64,000 nt of DNA, from the NCBI GenBank assembly GCA_003707065.3, contig PPXM03000002.1, forward strand, positions 558,001-622,000, in the 5' to 3' direction. The notes beneath the pieces are model-generated. The model did not search any database and had not been told where the DNA came from. It was given only the letters and a program-made list of their open reading frames with translations. The translations under genes were made by a program, and so were the position numbers. This DNA is from Trigonopsis variabilis. Its lineage: Eukaryota; Ascomycota; Trigonopsidomycetes; Trigonopsidales; Trigonopsidaceae. This document shows positions 1 to 11,789 of this stretch, piece by piece; positions within the stretch are counted from its first letter, which is position 1, and each line of letters begins with the position of its first letter.

Positions 1-3000
1 GCTCACCAATGGACTGAGCACCGATAGCGCCAACTGCAGTACCGGGCTCGACCTTTGCTCTCTCATATTTAAACAGGCACTGCCTAATAAACTCTTCTAG
101 GCACCGCTTAGAAACATTCATAACTTGTCTCAGAGCTGTCTTATTCTCTTCGGAGATGAATTCATCCATGTCAATCCCCTCATATTCTTCGCCTTCTGGC
201 CGCTCCAATAGCCCCATCATTCCATGCCGCTCCCGTAACTCTGATAGCCTAAAAGCTTGCTTATATAGAAAATCATAGATGGATTTGTAGAATTCTCGAG
301 TAGACTCCATCGCATCTACATATCGATCTTCTCCTGCAATCTTGGGGTCTTCAACCACGTCGCCAGACAAGTCTCGCCGAATTAGCCGATCTTCTAACGG
401 TCGCAGTGTCTCATTAGTGCACTCCAATATCTCGTACGGTAATAGCCCCTTGGCTTCATTATCAATCGAAAGATAATTAGCATGTATCCATGTTCGAGCA
501 AAATTCACAGGTTTTGCATCACCTTCCATGGACAAGGGATCAAGATGGTCACCTCCATACTCGAATTGAACAATACCATCACTAGAGTTTCGCACTGTCT
601 GATCATAGACACACGACAGATCTTCTAGAGATTTCATCAAACGACGAGACATGTAGCCAGTCTCGGCGGTTTTGACGGCGGTATCAACAAGACCTTCACG
701 GCCGGAAATCGCGTGGAATAAAAACTCAGTAGGCGTTAATCCTGAGAAGAAAGAGTTCCTAACGAAACCCTTCGACGGAGGCTGCTTTGAATTCTTGGGA
801 AAGTGAGGCAACGACCGGTCCTGAAAGCCATCGGGTACACGATTACCAGAAATAATCTGCTGTCCCACAACTGCAACCATTTGAGATACATTCAAAGTGG
901 AGCCTTTCGAGCCACAAGTAGCCATAATCAGAGGAGCATTAGACGGCGGGAGTTCCTTGATACACACTTCTCCAACTTCTTCTCTGACTTTTGACAAGAT
1001 GCCTCCGATCTTGGCCTCTAAAGTTTGCTCTTCATTACAACCAGGTTGTGTCTCAAGTTTCCCCTTGTCATAGAGACTAATTAACTCGTCACAAACAGCA
1101 TACGCTTTTTCAACCATCTCTTCTTTTCGTTCCTTCAGATCAGCACCGGGAGTAACATCATTAATGCCTATGGAGAATCCACGCTCACCCATAAACCGCG
1201 CGCAGAGCTTGGAGAGTCGGTTCATTGCGATAACTGCTTGGTCTGCTCCGTAGTCTCGAAGGATTACATAGAAGACCGAATGTTTCTTTCCATCGCCTAA
1301 TGTGCTTTTGTCCATTAATCCAGCAAGAACGTTAGAGTTGCGAATCACCAAATATCCATCGTTTGGAGACATCTCAGGAGGATATCCGGGAGCAGGAGGA
1401 ACAAATGTCTTATTCTTAGCGTCGAGGTTGATAATGACATTAGAGTGTTTATTCGGGCGAATTAATAGGCTGAATAACTGTTTCCCTGTCCACAGAGGTG
1501 TAGGTCGGAGAATAGCAGGCATGGGAACGTCAAACTGTGTGTTTCCATCAGACATCATTGCACAAAGGCGGCAAAAAGTTGACCTGTCAAAAAAAGTATC
1601 TTTCTTTGAAATGAGGTATCCTCCGGTAATGAAATCTTGGGTCGCAGCAATGATTGGCTCTCCATTTCGAGGAGTCACAAGATTGTTGCGAACGCCCATG
1701 AGATTAATGGCCTCAGCACGAGCTTCTTCTGTCTGAGGGACGTGCAAATTCATTTCGTCACCATCAAAATCAGCATTATACGGAGTGCATACACATTCAT
1801 TCAAGCGGAAGGTCCGCCAAGGTCTGATTTTGGCATAATGTGATAGAATGGATAGACGATGTAAGGATGGCTGGCGGTTGAAAAGAACAATATCTCCATC
1901 TTCCAGGTGTCGTTCGACAACGTCCCCTTCCTGGAGATTGGTCGCTATCTGCGAGCGGTTGCCATATTTAAGGAAGCGCTTCAGAGATTCGTTTTTCTTG
2001 ATAAGATAATTGGCACCAGGGTGAATCGAGGGACCATTAATTACTCGCTCACGGAGTTTTTCGATATTGTATTTCGACACAGTTTCAGGGTAAGTCAAAA
2101 TCTTTGCTACCCGGTCAGGAACGGCAACTTCTTCAATGCTGAGATTCGGATCAGGGGAGATAACTGTTCGGCTAGAAAAATCAACTCGTTTTCCTGATAG
2201 ATTTCCTCGAAAACGACCCTGTTTGCCTTTAAGACGTTGACAAAGACCTCTGATAGGCTTGGCGGCGGGCATTCCGGGCCCAGCAGCATTAGGCGTATCA
2301 CTGTTGATATACATGGCCACAGATAATTGCAAATAGTCCCACTGTTCTATTAAATTCACCAACGACATGCCTTTGTCCAGTCCACTTCGTATCATGGAGC
2401 TCGTCCAGACAATCTCTGTTAGCTTCACAGTCAAATCATCCTCATTGCTTGCGTTATCCTGAACAACTGATGGTCGAATACACGCAGGTGGAGCCGGGAC
2501 ATACTGCCAAATAAACATCTCTGGCCGCCCTTCCTCAGGGTTTATGCCCAATAATTCACAATCATCAGGAGATATCAGCTTGAACAAATTAAGAACTTTT
2601 AAAGGATTCAAATCGTCCATTGCTTTTTTCTGAAACTTCTCGAGTTCAATGAATTTATTGGCATAGTTGAAAGAGTTATCAAAAGCAACCTTTTCATCAA
2701 CAACTTTCTTCCCAACCCATCGGAATTTATCATGGATAATCTTCAGTGCTCCTGCCTTTTTAACCACCCCATTCAACGATCCACATCGTAGGCATTTCCG
2801 TTGTTTCTTACACTGGGAGTTGATCGCCTTCAAAATCTGCATCCGGCGAAGATTGTCGATCTTTGGCCGCCTTAAGTCGTTCAAAAAATTTCGTTTCGTA
2901 GGCTCTTCTAACAAAATCTCACCACAGTTCTATCATATCGTAAGCATTCGTTCGATCACAGCTTGAAGAAGTACTCACCTTGCAGATGCATTGCAAAATT

Positions 3001-3341
3001 GCCAACACATTCTTGAAATATCCGACGTGAAAGACCGGTAGAGCTAACTTTATATGTCCAAAATGGCCCTGACAAGTGGCTAGCCTTCCATGACAAGTCT
3101 CACACTCTCCTTGAGAAGTAGATACGCCCTTACAACATGTCAGCTGCTGATCTTATCAGTCACTTACCATATGCAAATCCAGAGCTCCATGAGCCTTGGG
3201 TACACGACCTTGTTCAAGATCGAAAAGATCTCTGGTAGAGACTTCCACCTCAGATTGATGGACGATATTCGCGGGAGATAGGACACCAAAGTGTACTCCC
3301 TTGATGTATTTGGGGGAAAAATCCACCACTGTCTCTTTCAT
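1..3341 (-). CDS. RPC1: RNA polymerase III largest subunit RPC1 (partial)
   Basis: Catalytic largest subunit of nuclear RNA polymerase III, which makes tRNAs and 5S rRNA. Three exons are visible: 3168-3341, 2979-3128 and 2929 leftwards off the window edge, with introns of 39 and 49 nt. About 1,084 residues are present of the roughly 1,400 usual for the family, so the C-terminus is missing because the window ends. The N-terminus reads [15 protein letters not shown]. Exon 2 carries the clamp zinc cysteines (CETCHG, then CQGHFGH) and exon 3 a second CLRCG pair. The Mg-binding motif [10 protein letters not shown] lies near residue 495 and the bridge helix [17 protein letters not shown] further on. 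The last visible codons read GAQSIGE, just before the trigger loop. Phase-0 junctions and unbroken homology make this call firm. Confidence 0.97.
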
Positions 3342-3866
3342 TATCTTCCACCCCCTTTACTTAATCTTTGGTCTTCACTGAAGCTATGATTTTTTGGGTG
3401 AAATCTTCAGTTGCAAGGTAGGGTAATCATCTGCTACTGTATCGAGTTTTTACTTTTCTACGCCTTTTTACTCGGGCGAAGCATCCAGCTAAAATGGAGA
3501 CCTTTGCTTTAGTTTTTCTATTAGAAATGAACTTCAAGTGGCTACGAACACATCAGGGATATGCATAGTTTGGCGTTGCGCTGGCTTATCCTGTTCTTTT
3601 GTAATAAAATAAGCAGCATCATTCTAAAAGAAACATAAAGGCAATACTGCGATTTCTTTCCGATCTGTATTCGTATAGTCTATCTGTCTATACTACGTGA
3701 GTTCGCAGCTTTGCGATACTCTCGTAGTGGCCTGGAATTGTATCCTCACGTTCTTCTCCAATCTCAGATTCTTTCAACTGCATCGAAAGACGATCTGCGG
3801 TTAAAATATATTATATCAGAAAAAAAGAAGTAGCAAAAAATTCAAAAAATTAAAAAAATTTAGAAG
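3342..3866. other. intergenic, RPC1 5' flank
   Basis: No supportable gene. AT-rich tracts near 3815-3860 act as the Pol III termination region of the neighbouring minus-strand tRNA (T runs on the minus strand). Confidence 0.6.
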
Positions 3867-3949
3867 CTCCCAACGGGGGTCTCGAACCCCCAACCTTGAG
3901 ATGTCTTTAGAGTAAGAGTCTCACGCTCTGCCGATTGAGCTAGCCGGGA
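3867..3949 (-). tRNA. tRNA-Lys(CTT) with 10-nt intron
   Basis: The minus strand folds as a tRNA. The acceptor stem is TCCCGGC/GTTGGGA with discriminator G. The D arm contains TAGCTCAATCGGCAGAGC (A box), the anticodon stem is TGAGA/TCTCA, the variable loop is AGGTT and the T arm is GGGGG-TTCGAGA-CCCCC (B box). The anticodon loop is 17 nt instead of 7, so a 10-nt intron (CTCTAAAGAC) sits after base 37, the canonical eukaryotic position. The anticodon is CTT. Runs of T follow on the minus strand as terminator. Confidence 0.95.
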
Positions 3950-6665
3950 TTACCATGTTCTAAGAGCTTCTGGCTTGACAGCGAAAGATGTTTTGCATTG
4001 TTACCGTCATCACTCTGACTAATCCCGTTTTTCAATAATAACTTTCCCAGAACAGATTAATAGATATCGTTGATTTTTTAAAATAAAAAAAGAGAAAAAA
4101 AAGTAAAATAAATAGAAGCTACCGCGTCACTAATCTAGTGAATATGTTTAAGAGAGAAGGTTCTTGGTAAATTAAAACAGATACCGTAGTGGCTCAAAAC
4201 AATGTTCCCGAAACAGTTGATCTAAAGTATTCTTCATTTATATTCTGAGACTGCATATCTTGTCAAACTGGCCCATATCATTCTGAAATCGCCGATAACC
4301 ACATCTAGTCGTTAGTACGATTGAGCTGCGGTCAGTTGACATGGTCTTATCATTCTGTTCAGAAGTATTAGGAAGCCTTATCCCGTCTGATTTGGATCAC
4401 TGAGTTCTCTGCTCCCAAGTTCAGAGAGATCGTCACAATCTGGACAGCTCAAGGACAATTTCCGGTAATTAGCTAATATCTATGTCAATAAGGTAAATAA
4501 CGTGTGTCGATTATCCTTACAATAAGTACTTGCTGCATATCTAGTTATATTTGTCGGATGCGAGACAGGACCACGTGGCCCGGGCCTAGTGCAAGAGGAC
4601 GATCACGGCTCAAACATGCAAGGCACAGAAGCTCGCAAAGAGAAACCTAATACTAATATATTGAGCTCTTTGCTAGATTTTGAGTAAAGTATATCTCCCG
4701 TCTATGCCTGATTTAGTTAATCCTTTTCTACTAACGTGAGATGAAATTGAGACGCTATCACGTGGTTACGCGTCTAACTTTCCACGTACTTTATCAAATA
4801 ACTTCTTTCACAGGTGAACGGACATAGGTATAGCAATAAGACCATTGCCAATAACTATGCGTCCTAGGGGCTCTTTTCCCGTCAGTATTCTGGCCTTCTC
4901 TACACACGCCTTTGCTTTCCAATTTGGGAACAGCTTTCGTAATCTTTGTCTGGATGTTCTCCACGACCGAACATTAATTATCTCTTTGTTTTAGAATCAG
5001 ATATCAGGTGATATGGAATTATATCAGATCATTACGCTTAGTAGCTTTGTACTATGCTGCAGGCATAGAACATATGCAAGCAATTGTTCACGCTCATATT
5101 TGCAAGAACAATTTGCTTTCGAAACAGCAGAGCGGGGTTGCCTAAAACCTGTATCAAAGCAGAAGCTACACATATGAATATGAGTAAGACCATAACTAGG
5201 AAAATCACCTTCTGGGACATTAAATATGGAAAAATGGAAGCTCAAGCGCTTCCTTGAGTAGTTTTAGTAACTTTCTTGCACGGCGCTCACAAAGTGTCAT
5301 AATCCACGTCAGGGCATTGAGTTGTGTCCGGGGTGAGGGTAAATTGTGTGTTTGTAACTAGACTGATAGCTGTCGCAATCTCCAGCTCTTATGGTTCACG
5401 ATAGAGCTCCCTTTTTACCGGTTTTCACCTCGAAGAATGGATAAGAGTGCTGCGTCTTTCGAACAATTTCGTGCTGTGCTACGTATGAGACTGCACGACA
5501 ACGTCGTCACAATTGCAAGACTAGACAGTGTTTAGATAGATCTTCCTCTGTCGCTGAGAAGGAGGAGCTTTCATGCGACGAGTAATATCACATTCGCTAT
5601 CTGTTCCTCTTGGCCTTGCTCTTGGCGGTGCGGACATAATTATGAAGGAAAGAGCCAAAGAGCACTATCGGCTTATCAAAGCTCGTTGAAACACAGTAAG
5701 CTGTATATGTGCAAAGTATATTGGTTTAATGATCATTTCTTGAGATCTTGGGGACTACGTTAGGTTCTAAAAGTATTCGTCGGAACAAAGCTAAAAATGG
5801 AAGATTTCTGGAATTGGCCCTGAACAGATAAAGACATGCGTGCGTAACATTTGAAAATGTAGTGTTTTATACTATCCTCTATTATCCGAAACTCTACACG
5901 GCCTAAATAAATGCAATTTAACCACTAATCGACTGGAAAAGGAAGTTATTACTGAATTCTACCTTGATAGATCTTAAAAAGCTAATGTGTTCTGTCCGGA
6001 CAATGATGATGCCGAAAGAGACAAAATTTGTAACGATTATGGAAAAAGAGTAAGGGATATCAAGAAAACCCGGAGCCAAGAACGACCAAAAATCATGTGA
6101 CGTCAAACTGTCGATCTTATCTACTTTTCAAAACAAGATAAGTAATAGGCAAAATATTAGTAGAAAGCCGGATAGCTTAATTAGACTCTCGATTTATACC
6201 CTGTAGAGAAGGCTAGCTTGTACGATTGTGATAGGAGTCCCTTGATTCTGGAATTTCACAGAGGCCGCGTGTAGAGAAGCCAGAACTGATCGCCCAGTGT
6301 TAAAGGACAACCTCACCTGTGCCCCCCATCTTTATCATCTTGCTTATTATCTTTCTTTCTGGGTCGTCTACTCAGTCAATCGACCTTCTGCAAGTTACTA
6401 CCTGCTCCTTTTGTGGCTTAGTCGTCAAGGCTTAACTGTGAGCCTAAGCTGGTCTCATTTTCACACTTTTCTCGATTCTTTGTAACTAGTACGGCATCTC
6501 GGTTAATTTGGCGCCGAGCAAGACAGTTCAGACTCTATCAAGGCGAATTTTTGGTGTTTGCTATAATTGGAAGTTTTCAAAGAGGTCTGCAAACCCCCTT
6601 TCCACTAGATTGCGCGAAGAACAGGATATACTAGATTTTTCTGACTCAACTGCAAGCTTACGCAA
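3950..6665. other. 2.7-kb gene-poor intergenic region
   Basis: No conserved coding region, tRNA, 5S rRNA or transposon signature could be recognised on either strand. Only short unconvincing open frames (about 60-75 codons) occur. The right end (about 6300-6665) is pyrimidine-rich and probably is promoter and 5' UTR of the LAM gene. It is the longest stretch in the window without a protein gene. Confidence 0.5.
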
Positions 6666-8606
6666 ATGAGCGATAATGATGCAAACTCGGCCTTGAGTGG
6701 AGGCACCTATAATAACTATTCAGATGGTTCTGGTGAAAAAATAAGGAAACCTCCAGCCGTGGAGACTCTGGGCAAAGGCCAACTGTCCCTCAACTCCTTG
6801 CTTGATGATCATCAAAGCGTCAATTCTGCTCGATTTTCGGGAAGTCAGTCTGTACCAAATATTATTGCCTCCGATGATGACTCAGGCCTAAGCAATGCCT
6901 CAACCCAACCTCGCCTCTCGTCTGTGTCCCGAAAAGGTCGCCCAAGAACGTTATCCTCAGCGTCAAACATCTCCGGAGCGATCTCAGACTCAGATGCCAG
7001 TTCTTCACGGCCTAAGGTAACGGGGTACGCTGTTGCGAGCGACAAACGAAATAAAGATTTCCATACTCTATTCAAATCCGTGCCTGAGGATGACTATTTA
7101 ATCGACGACTTTGGCTGCGCTTTAAGCAGAGAAATACTCCTTCAGGGACGACTCTACATCTCGGAGAAGCATGTTTGCTTTACCTCTAATATATTTGGCT
7201 GGGTGACAAACTTGGTGATTGCTTTTAACGAAATTGTCGCCATTGAAAAGAAAACGACGGCAGGCCTTTTTCCCAACGCAATTGTCATCCAAACTCTCCA
7301 TGCACGCAACGTTTTTGCAAGTTTTATCTCACGTGACACCACTTACGATCTTCTTGTCTCCATATGGAGGCCGTCTGGTTCTTACAGTGGTAACAGCTCG
7401 GATAACTACGATTCTGACCTTTCGGTTTCTGATGCTGATGAACAAACAGACGATCAAACCAGCAACGAAAGTGATGACGAGATAGATGACGCGTATGCAA
7501 CAAGGAATGAAAATACGGGAAGCAAAGTGGTCTCAGGCTTATTAAATAATGGTCCACAAACACATGAGCCCACCGAATGTGATTACGAAGCCAATGGTAC
7601 CTTTGACAAACCTCTTTGCCAGGAGATCGTCAAGGCGCCACTAGGAAATATTGCTGAGACGTTGTTTGGTTCTGATACTACTTGGGTGGAGCATTTCTTA
7701 AAAGATAAAGAGAAATGCTGGGATATTACCGAATTTTCTCCTTGGACGGATGACGGAAATGGCAATAAAAAGAGGTCATATTCTTATATCAAGCCCTTGA
7801 ACTCTTCTCTAGGACCCAAGCAAACAAAATGTCTCACAACTGAGGTTCGAGAGTTTTGGGATCTTGAGAAGGCGGTCGTCGTTGTTGTTTCCACACAGAC
7901 CCCAGATGTTCCGAGTGGGAATGCGTTTACTGTGAAGACAAAGTATCAATTAACTTGGGCAGACAATAATTCTACTTTGGTAGATTTAAGTTTTGGAATA
8001 GAATGGACGGGTAAGAGTTGGATTAAAGGTCCAATTGAGAAAGGCTCGCAGGATGGGCAACAAGTTTTCGCCAATGATTTGATTGATGAGCTGCGCAGCT
8101 CTGCAAAGGGGCCATCGTCGAAAGGTTCGAAGTCCAGGGCACAGAAAGAGAGGAAAGGTAAGGGAAAGAAGGCACGAAAGCCAAAGATGATGAAGGAGAG
8201 AGAGCCGGAGCCCAAGAGCCAAGTTTTTATATCATTTGTCTCTTCTTTCTTCGGTTCTTTATCGTGCATATGCAGCAATGTCTCGGCTTGGTCGTTGATC
8301 TTGTCTTTACTATGCGTTTTCATGGCGCTGCGGATCCAACACAATGTTACTCAGACCTTACAGACTACCACATCATTGTCTCGAGACTGGAACTCAATTT
8401 GGCATGAGGAGGAAGTGAACTTATTTGCATGGATGGATAGTAGGATAACAGATGACTATGTCCCGCCGTCATCGAAGTCGGGCGATGTTCGATCACCAAA
8501 TGATCTCGAAGCTTGGCTTGGTAAACGCGAGCTATCAGAATCCGTGAAGCTAGCTCAATACAAGCTAGATCTGTTAAAGCTTAGAGTGGGACAAGACGAT
8601 GTCTAG
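6666..8606 (+). CDS. GRAM-VASt sterol transfer protein (LAM/Ltc family)
   Basis: A single-exon gene of 646 residues. Domain order is a Ser-rich disordered N-terminus, a GRAM domain (about 131-235, with FGCALSREILLQGRLYISEK), an acidic linker, a VASt/START-like domain (about 320-480), a basic Lys-rich stretch (about 480-515) and a hydrophobic anchor (about 525-560, containing SLILSLLCVFMAL). A short C-terminal tail follows. This is the layout of Lam5/Lam6 (Ltc1), ER-anchored proteins that move ergosterol at contact sites with mitochondria, vacuole or plasma membrane, and the length is close to theirs. The ATG at 6666 is the first in frame. Which yeast paralogue it matches best cannot be told by eye. 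Confidence 0.9.
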   Translation: MSDNDANSALSGGTYNNYSDGSGEKIRKPPAVETLGKGQLSLNSLLDDHQSVNSARFSGSQSVPNIIASDDDSGLSNASTQPRLSSVSRKGRPRTLSSASNISGAISDSDASSSRPKVTGYAVASDKRNKDFHTLFKSVPEDDYLIDDFGCALSREILLQGRLYISEKHVCFTSNIFGWVTNLVIAFNEIVAIEKKTTAGLFPNAIVIQTLHARNVFASFISRDTTYDLLVSIWRPSGSYSGNSSDNYDSDLSVSDADEQTDDQTSNESDDEIDDAYATRNENTGSKVVSGLLNNGPQTHEPTECDYEANGTFDKPLCQEIVKAPLGNIAETLFGSDTTWVEHFLKDKEKCWDITEFSPWTDDGNGNKKRSYSYIKPLNSSLGPKQTKCLTTEVREFWDLEKAVVVVVSTQTPDVPSGNAFTVKTKYQLTWADNNSTLVDLSFGIEWTGKSWIKGPIEKGSQDGQQVFANDLIDELRSSAKGPSSKGSKSRAQKERKGKGKKARKPKMMKEREPEPKSQVFISFVSSFFGSLSCICSNVSAWSLILSLLCVFMALRIQHNVTQTLQTTTSLSRDWNSIWHEEEVNLFAWMDSRITDDYVPPSSKSGDVRSPNDLEAWLGKRELSESVKLAQYKLDLLKLRVGQDDV

Positions 8607-8846
8607 TCTATGAGATATGATGCGGGTTGTCGATAGGATCAGGTTGCGGAGTTTAAGGTTCAGTGGATACCAGAGTGAATGTAGTAGCTTAAAATAACAT
8701 CCTATGAATAAATAAAGAGATCGTAAAGTGATTTGGCTCTGCCATCGTGAGCTCCGTGAGGGCATCAATTTAAGGTGTAACGTTTGGCGTTACCGGTGCA
8801 GTCTATATGTAGTCAACCTCCCAGTCAATCTGTCAGTCAGCGCATA

Positions 8847-9928
8847 ATGAGTTCGGCTGAGGAATTAGAGATATTGGATCATGAGAGCCATTCGGGTGTT
8901 CAAATTGCTCTTCACCCACTTGCTCTTCTAAACATGTCCGACTATTATACTCGAAGTCGGTCGAACAACGTCGGCAGTAAGAATGCGATGGTGACAAGTA
9001 ATATTAATGCTAGTGGCTGGTGCGCTATTTGGCAAGCACGACGGACTGAAGGCGTCTATCAATAATGCATGGGAATTCAAATTAGACGGAAATTTTCAAT
9101 TGGATCTGGAACATTTTGAATCAAGGCTTAATAAATGTAAGACACGCCCCTAGCTGCACGCTGTTTAACAAGCTAGTCCAGCAATGCTTTCCCGGTGAAG
9201 AATTAGTGGGATGGTTTTATATACCAAGAACAGGACCAGAGGATGAGAAAAAGCTGTTACTGTCAATCTTTCGAACTTTACTAAGTTACAATGAGATGAT
9301 TCTGTCTGTGGTTTTTGATCCAAACAGTGATCGAGATAACTTTGGTTTGAAAGTGTACGAGTCGATGATCGCAGATGGCCGTGTTAAATTTATTGAGAAC
9401 AAATCAGTCCATATCGAATCCGAAGAGTCAGAGCGCATAGCGGTTGACTCTATTGCTCAAAGTTCCTCTCTTCAATCTGAGAGAACTGAGACTCTGATTC
9501 ATCTAGAGAGTCAAATTAGCGCAATAAAGATGTTTAGGGAACGTTTACGTCTAGTGAGTAACTACGTGAAAGGAGCCAAATCTGGGACATTAGATGCTGA
9601 TGATGAGATTCTCACTGAGATTAAAGGATTTTTGGCCTCTTTGCGATCCAAGGATGCGAAAGACCCCTTACTTATTCGTCAAATAGCCGATCAGGAATTA
9701 GACTCGCTGATGACGTTTGCGTTGGGCCTAATGACTGAGGGCACCAAGAAAAAGTTTGAACTATATTCTGGAACAAAGTATATCAGTGAATTAAACGGTG
9801 CCTCCATCCCGGATATCACCAGCAAAACCCACAGACTGGGTGTTGGTGAGAAGCGGAACTCCGGCTCGCAAGACGAGAGTTTTCGATTGGCATCGGCACG
9901 AAAAATGGGTAAAGTTGAGCGAAATTGA
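8847..9928 (+). CDS. CSN6: COP9 signalosome subunit 6 (MPN- domain)
   Basis: Exons 8847-8976, 9014-9136 and 9177-9928 (introns 37 and 40 nt) encode 334 residues, the usual CSN6 length. The MPN domain begins with VQIALHPLALLNMSDYYTR and continues over the splice as GALFGKHDGLKASINNAWEF. The C-terminal part has SEESERIAVDSIAQ and SQISAIKMFRERLRLVSNYV, both typical of CSN6. The JAMM metal-binding motif is absent, as expected: CSN6 is the non-catalytic partner of the deneddylase CSN5. An in-frame TTG at 8784 exists, but ATG 8847 gives the natural start. It converges with the cyclin gene 151 bp downstream. It implies that a COP9 signalosome with cullin deneddylation is retained. Confidence 0.88.
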
Positions 9929-10079
9929 CTTATTATTCTGATTATTCTGATTAATATACACGGTTCAAAATTCGGGTCATCGACAACACAGCATATCGAT
10001 TCAAGATGGGAATCGATAGTATCACTAGTCTATTGAATTCTATGTTTATCTGAAAACGGGTAAATTTTGGAATGCCATT

Positions 10080-11002
10080 TCAGGTAGCCTCTTTTCCGGT
10101 GAGATAAAGACGAATTTCCTCGGATGTCAGAGGGACAGAAGGTGAAGACCTCTGCTTGTCTGCCACTTCTTTTGCGAATCGACGACCTTTTTGGAGTAAA
10201 TCGATGCAGGACTCCAAGTCGGGCGTGCGAACATCAAAAATACACCACCAATTGGGGTAATCGAGGCGATCTAGAATATCTCGATCCGATTGAGAAAGAC
10301 TTGGGTCACTTCGAAGGTCAATTATGGAGAGATATATAGCTGAGACCGCTATTGTGTTCGGTTGATGCACAATTGGGACCACTGTCTTGAGGCTGTCGTT
10401 GGTGACGTTCCAACAATGCTGAACTAGAGAGACAGAATCGGCAAGATTGAGGATTTTTAAATAATTGAGCAAAAGAGAGTAAGGCAATGCAACATGGAGA
10501 TGAAAACCCAAAGCAATCATGACGTCCAACTCGGCTTTAAACAGATCCTCCATGGCAGCAGCCGGATCTAGAACGTATGTAGGATAGGCGACATCTTCGA
10601 GCTCGCCCGAGGAAGTGTTGGCAGTATAAAAAATGGGGAGATTCGATACAATGTAGCTGAAGGCATTACACAGCCAAGACGGTTTTAGCTTGTTTTCACA
10701 GTGCTTGGATGCGACAAAGAGACTAGCTTGAGAAATAGCAAGCGGACTGTAGTCTCGAAGACTTCTGACAAGCCAGAAACGGAGATAATAATGACAAGCA
10801 ATAGCTATCGTAGTTTGTGGTCTGCAGTTAGTTTAGATCAAAACTGATCTTACAGTTTAAGCAATACACCGGCTGTTTGTATGAGGACACAACCGCTATA
10901 ACGCTCGATCTGTTCTAAATCACCGTCTATTCCATCACGACAGGAGGGACTGGAATCTAACTGCTCAGATGTAGCCAGCGGGTTCAATAGGAGGTCTAAC
11001 AT
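10080..11002 (-). CDS. cyclin L-type transcriptional cyclin
   Basis: Two exons, 10854-11002 and 10080-10821, joined over a 32-nt intron, give 296 residues. The N-terminal cyclin box has GCVLIQTAGVLLKLPQTTIA, followed by ISQASLFVASKHCENKL. The second half has AELDVMIALGFHLHVALPYS and TNDSLKTVVPIVHQPNTIA. The GVLLKLPQ and NDSL-T-QP-TIA-AIYL patterns are those of cyclin L (with relatives cyclin K/T), partners of CDK11/CDK9/CDK12-type kinases in transcription and splicing. No RS-rich tail follows, unlike animal cyclin L. Cyclin family membership is firm; the cyclin L assignment is a judgement from motifs. Confidence 0.8.
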
Positions 11003-11298
11003 TCATTTATGTAATGGTTTGAGAAGTTTAGTAACCTCCGTTGCTGGCGAGAAACCTGTGTAACAAGCTCATGTGACGGTGACGCGCGCGATCGTGGTGG
11101 AGAGAATTGTAAAATAATTTCTCCTCTATGTGGGGTCGAATGACTTAATCTAATGACGTAGTCCATAATACTTGTAAGCTCTCTTAATTAGACGCTATTT
11201 GTGTCTAACTGTAGTATAATCTGGTGAATCGGAATCGGATTATATCATACTAGGCGGCGGAAATAAAAACCCAGAATCACATATATAAGGTGCCAAAC

Positions 11299-11607
11299 AT
11301 GGTTCAGTCCAACATCATGAGTGCAGTATTACCTGGAGACGTGAGAGATAGCGTTAAAGCTGGAGAACAAAAAGATTGTTGGTCATGCGAGGCAGTCTCG
11401 TTTGGCGTTCTCACCGGAGGCGGTGGTATTCTCGCAAGCGATCGACTTTGGGCCGGATCAAGGACGAGCCCTGTCTATCAACGAAACGCGAGATATCTTG
11501 GTTATGGATTGATCCTGGTCGGTGCAGTCCGTGGCGCTCTTGCTCTGTCTAGGTACTATAAGAGATCGCAGAGATCAGACTATGAAAATGCAGTGCGCTA
11601 CAAGTGA
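11299..11607 (+). CDS. small DMAC1/DUF4536-like membrane protein
   Basis: A single exon from ATG 11299 encodes 102 residues; an in-frame GTG at 11290 is not a likely start. The protein has a CWSC motif near residue 31 followed by a Gly-rich hydrophobic segment (VSFGVLTGGGGILASDRLW). A second hydrophobic helix (YLGYGLILVGAVRGALAL) and a basic tail follow. Two short membrane helices with CWSC match the DUF4536/TMEM261 (DMAC1) pattern, small mitochondrial inner-membrane proteins tied to complex I membrane-arm assembly in animals. Function in fungi is inferred only. It is divergent from the cyclin gene (297 bp between starts) and converges with STE7. Confidence 0.6.
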   Translation: MVQSNIMSAVLPGDVRDSVKAGEQKDCWSCEAVSFGVLTGGGGILASDRLWAGSRTSPVYQRNARYLGYGLILVGAVRGALALSRYYKRSQRSDYENAVRYK

Positions 11608-11789
11608 GGATGGAATTGATGAATGGGTGAATTACGAGAATGATGTTTTTGATCATGTATATTAGGACAAAAAACACAGATATTTCAGCCTTTGAATGTT
11701 TAGTGATGACACGTGGAAAGAAAAAGAAAGAAAACTCCCGAATGATGGATACCCATTTCCAGAAAATGCAGAAGATATGAAAAGGTAAG

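Noticed and set aside
5024-5245. Two overlapping minus-strand frames of 60-73 codons in the gene-poor region
   Set aside because: Short and without homology or splice partners; expected by chance in 2.7 kb.
7946-8344. 132-codon minus-strand frame opposite the LAM gene
   Set aside because: Antisense shadow of a strongly supported coding exon.
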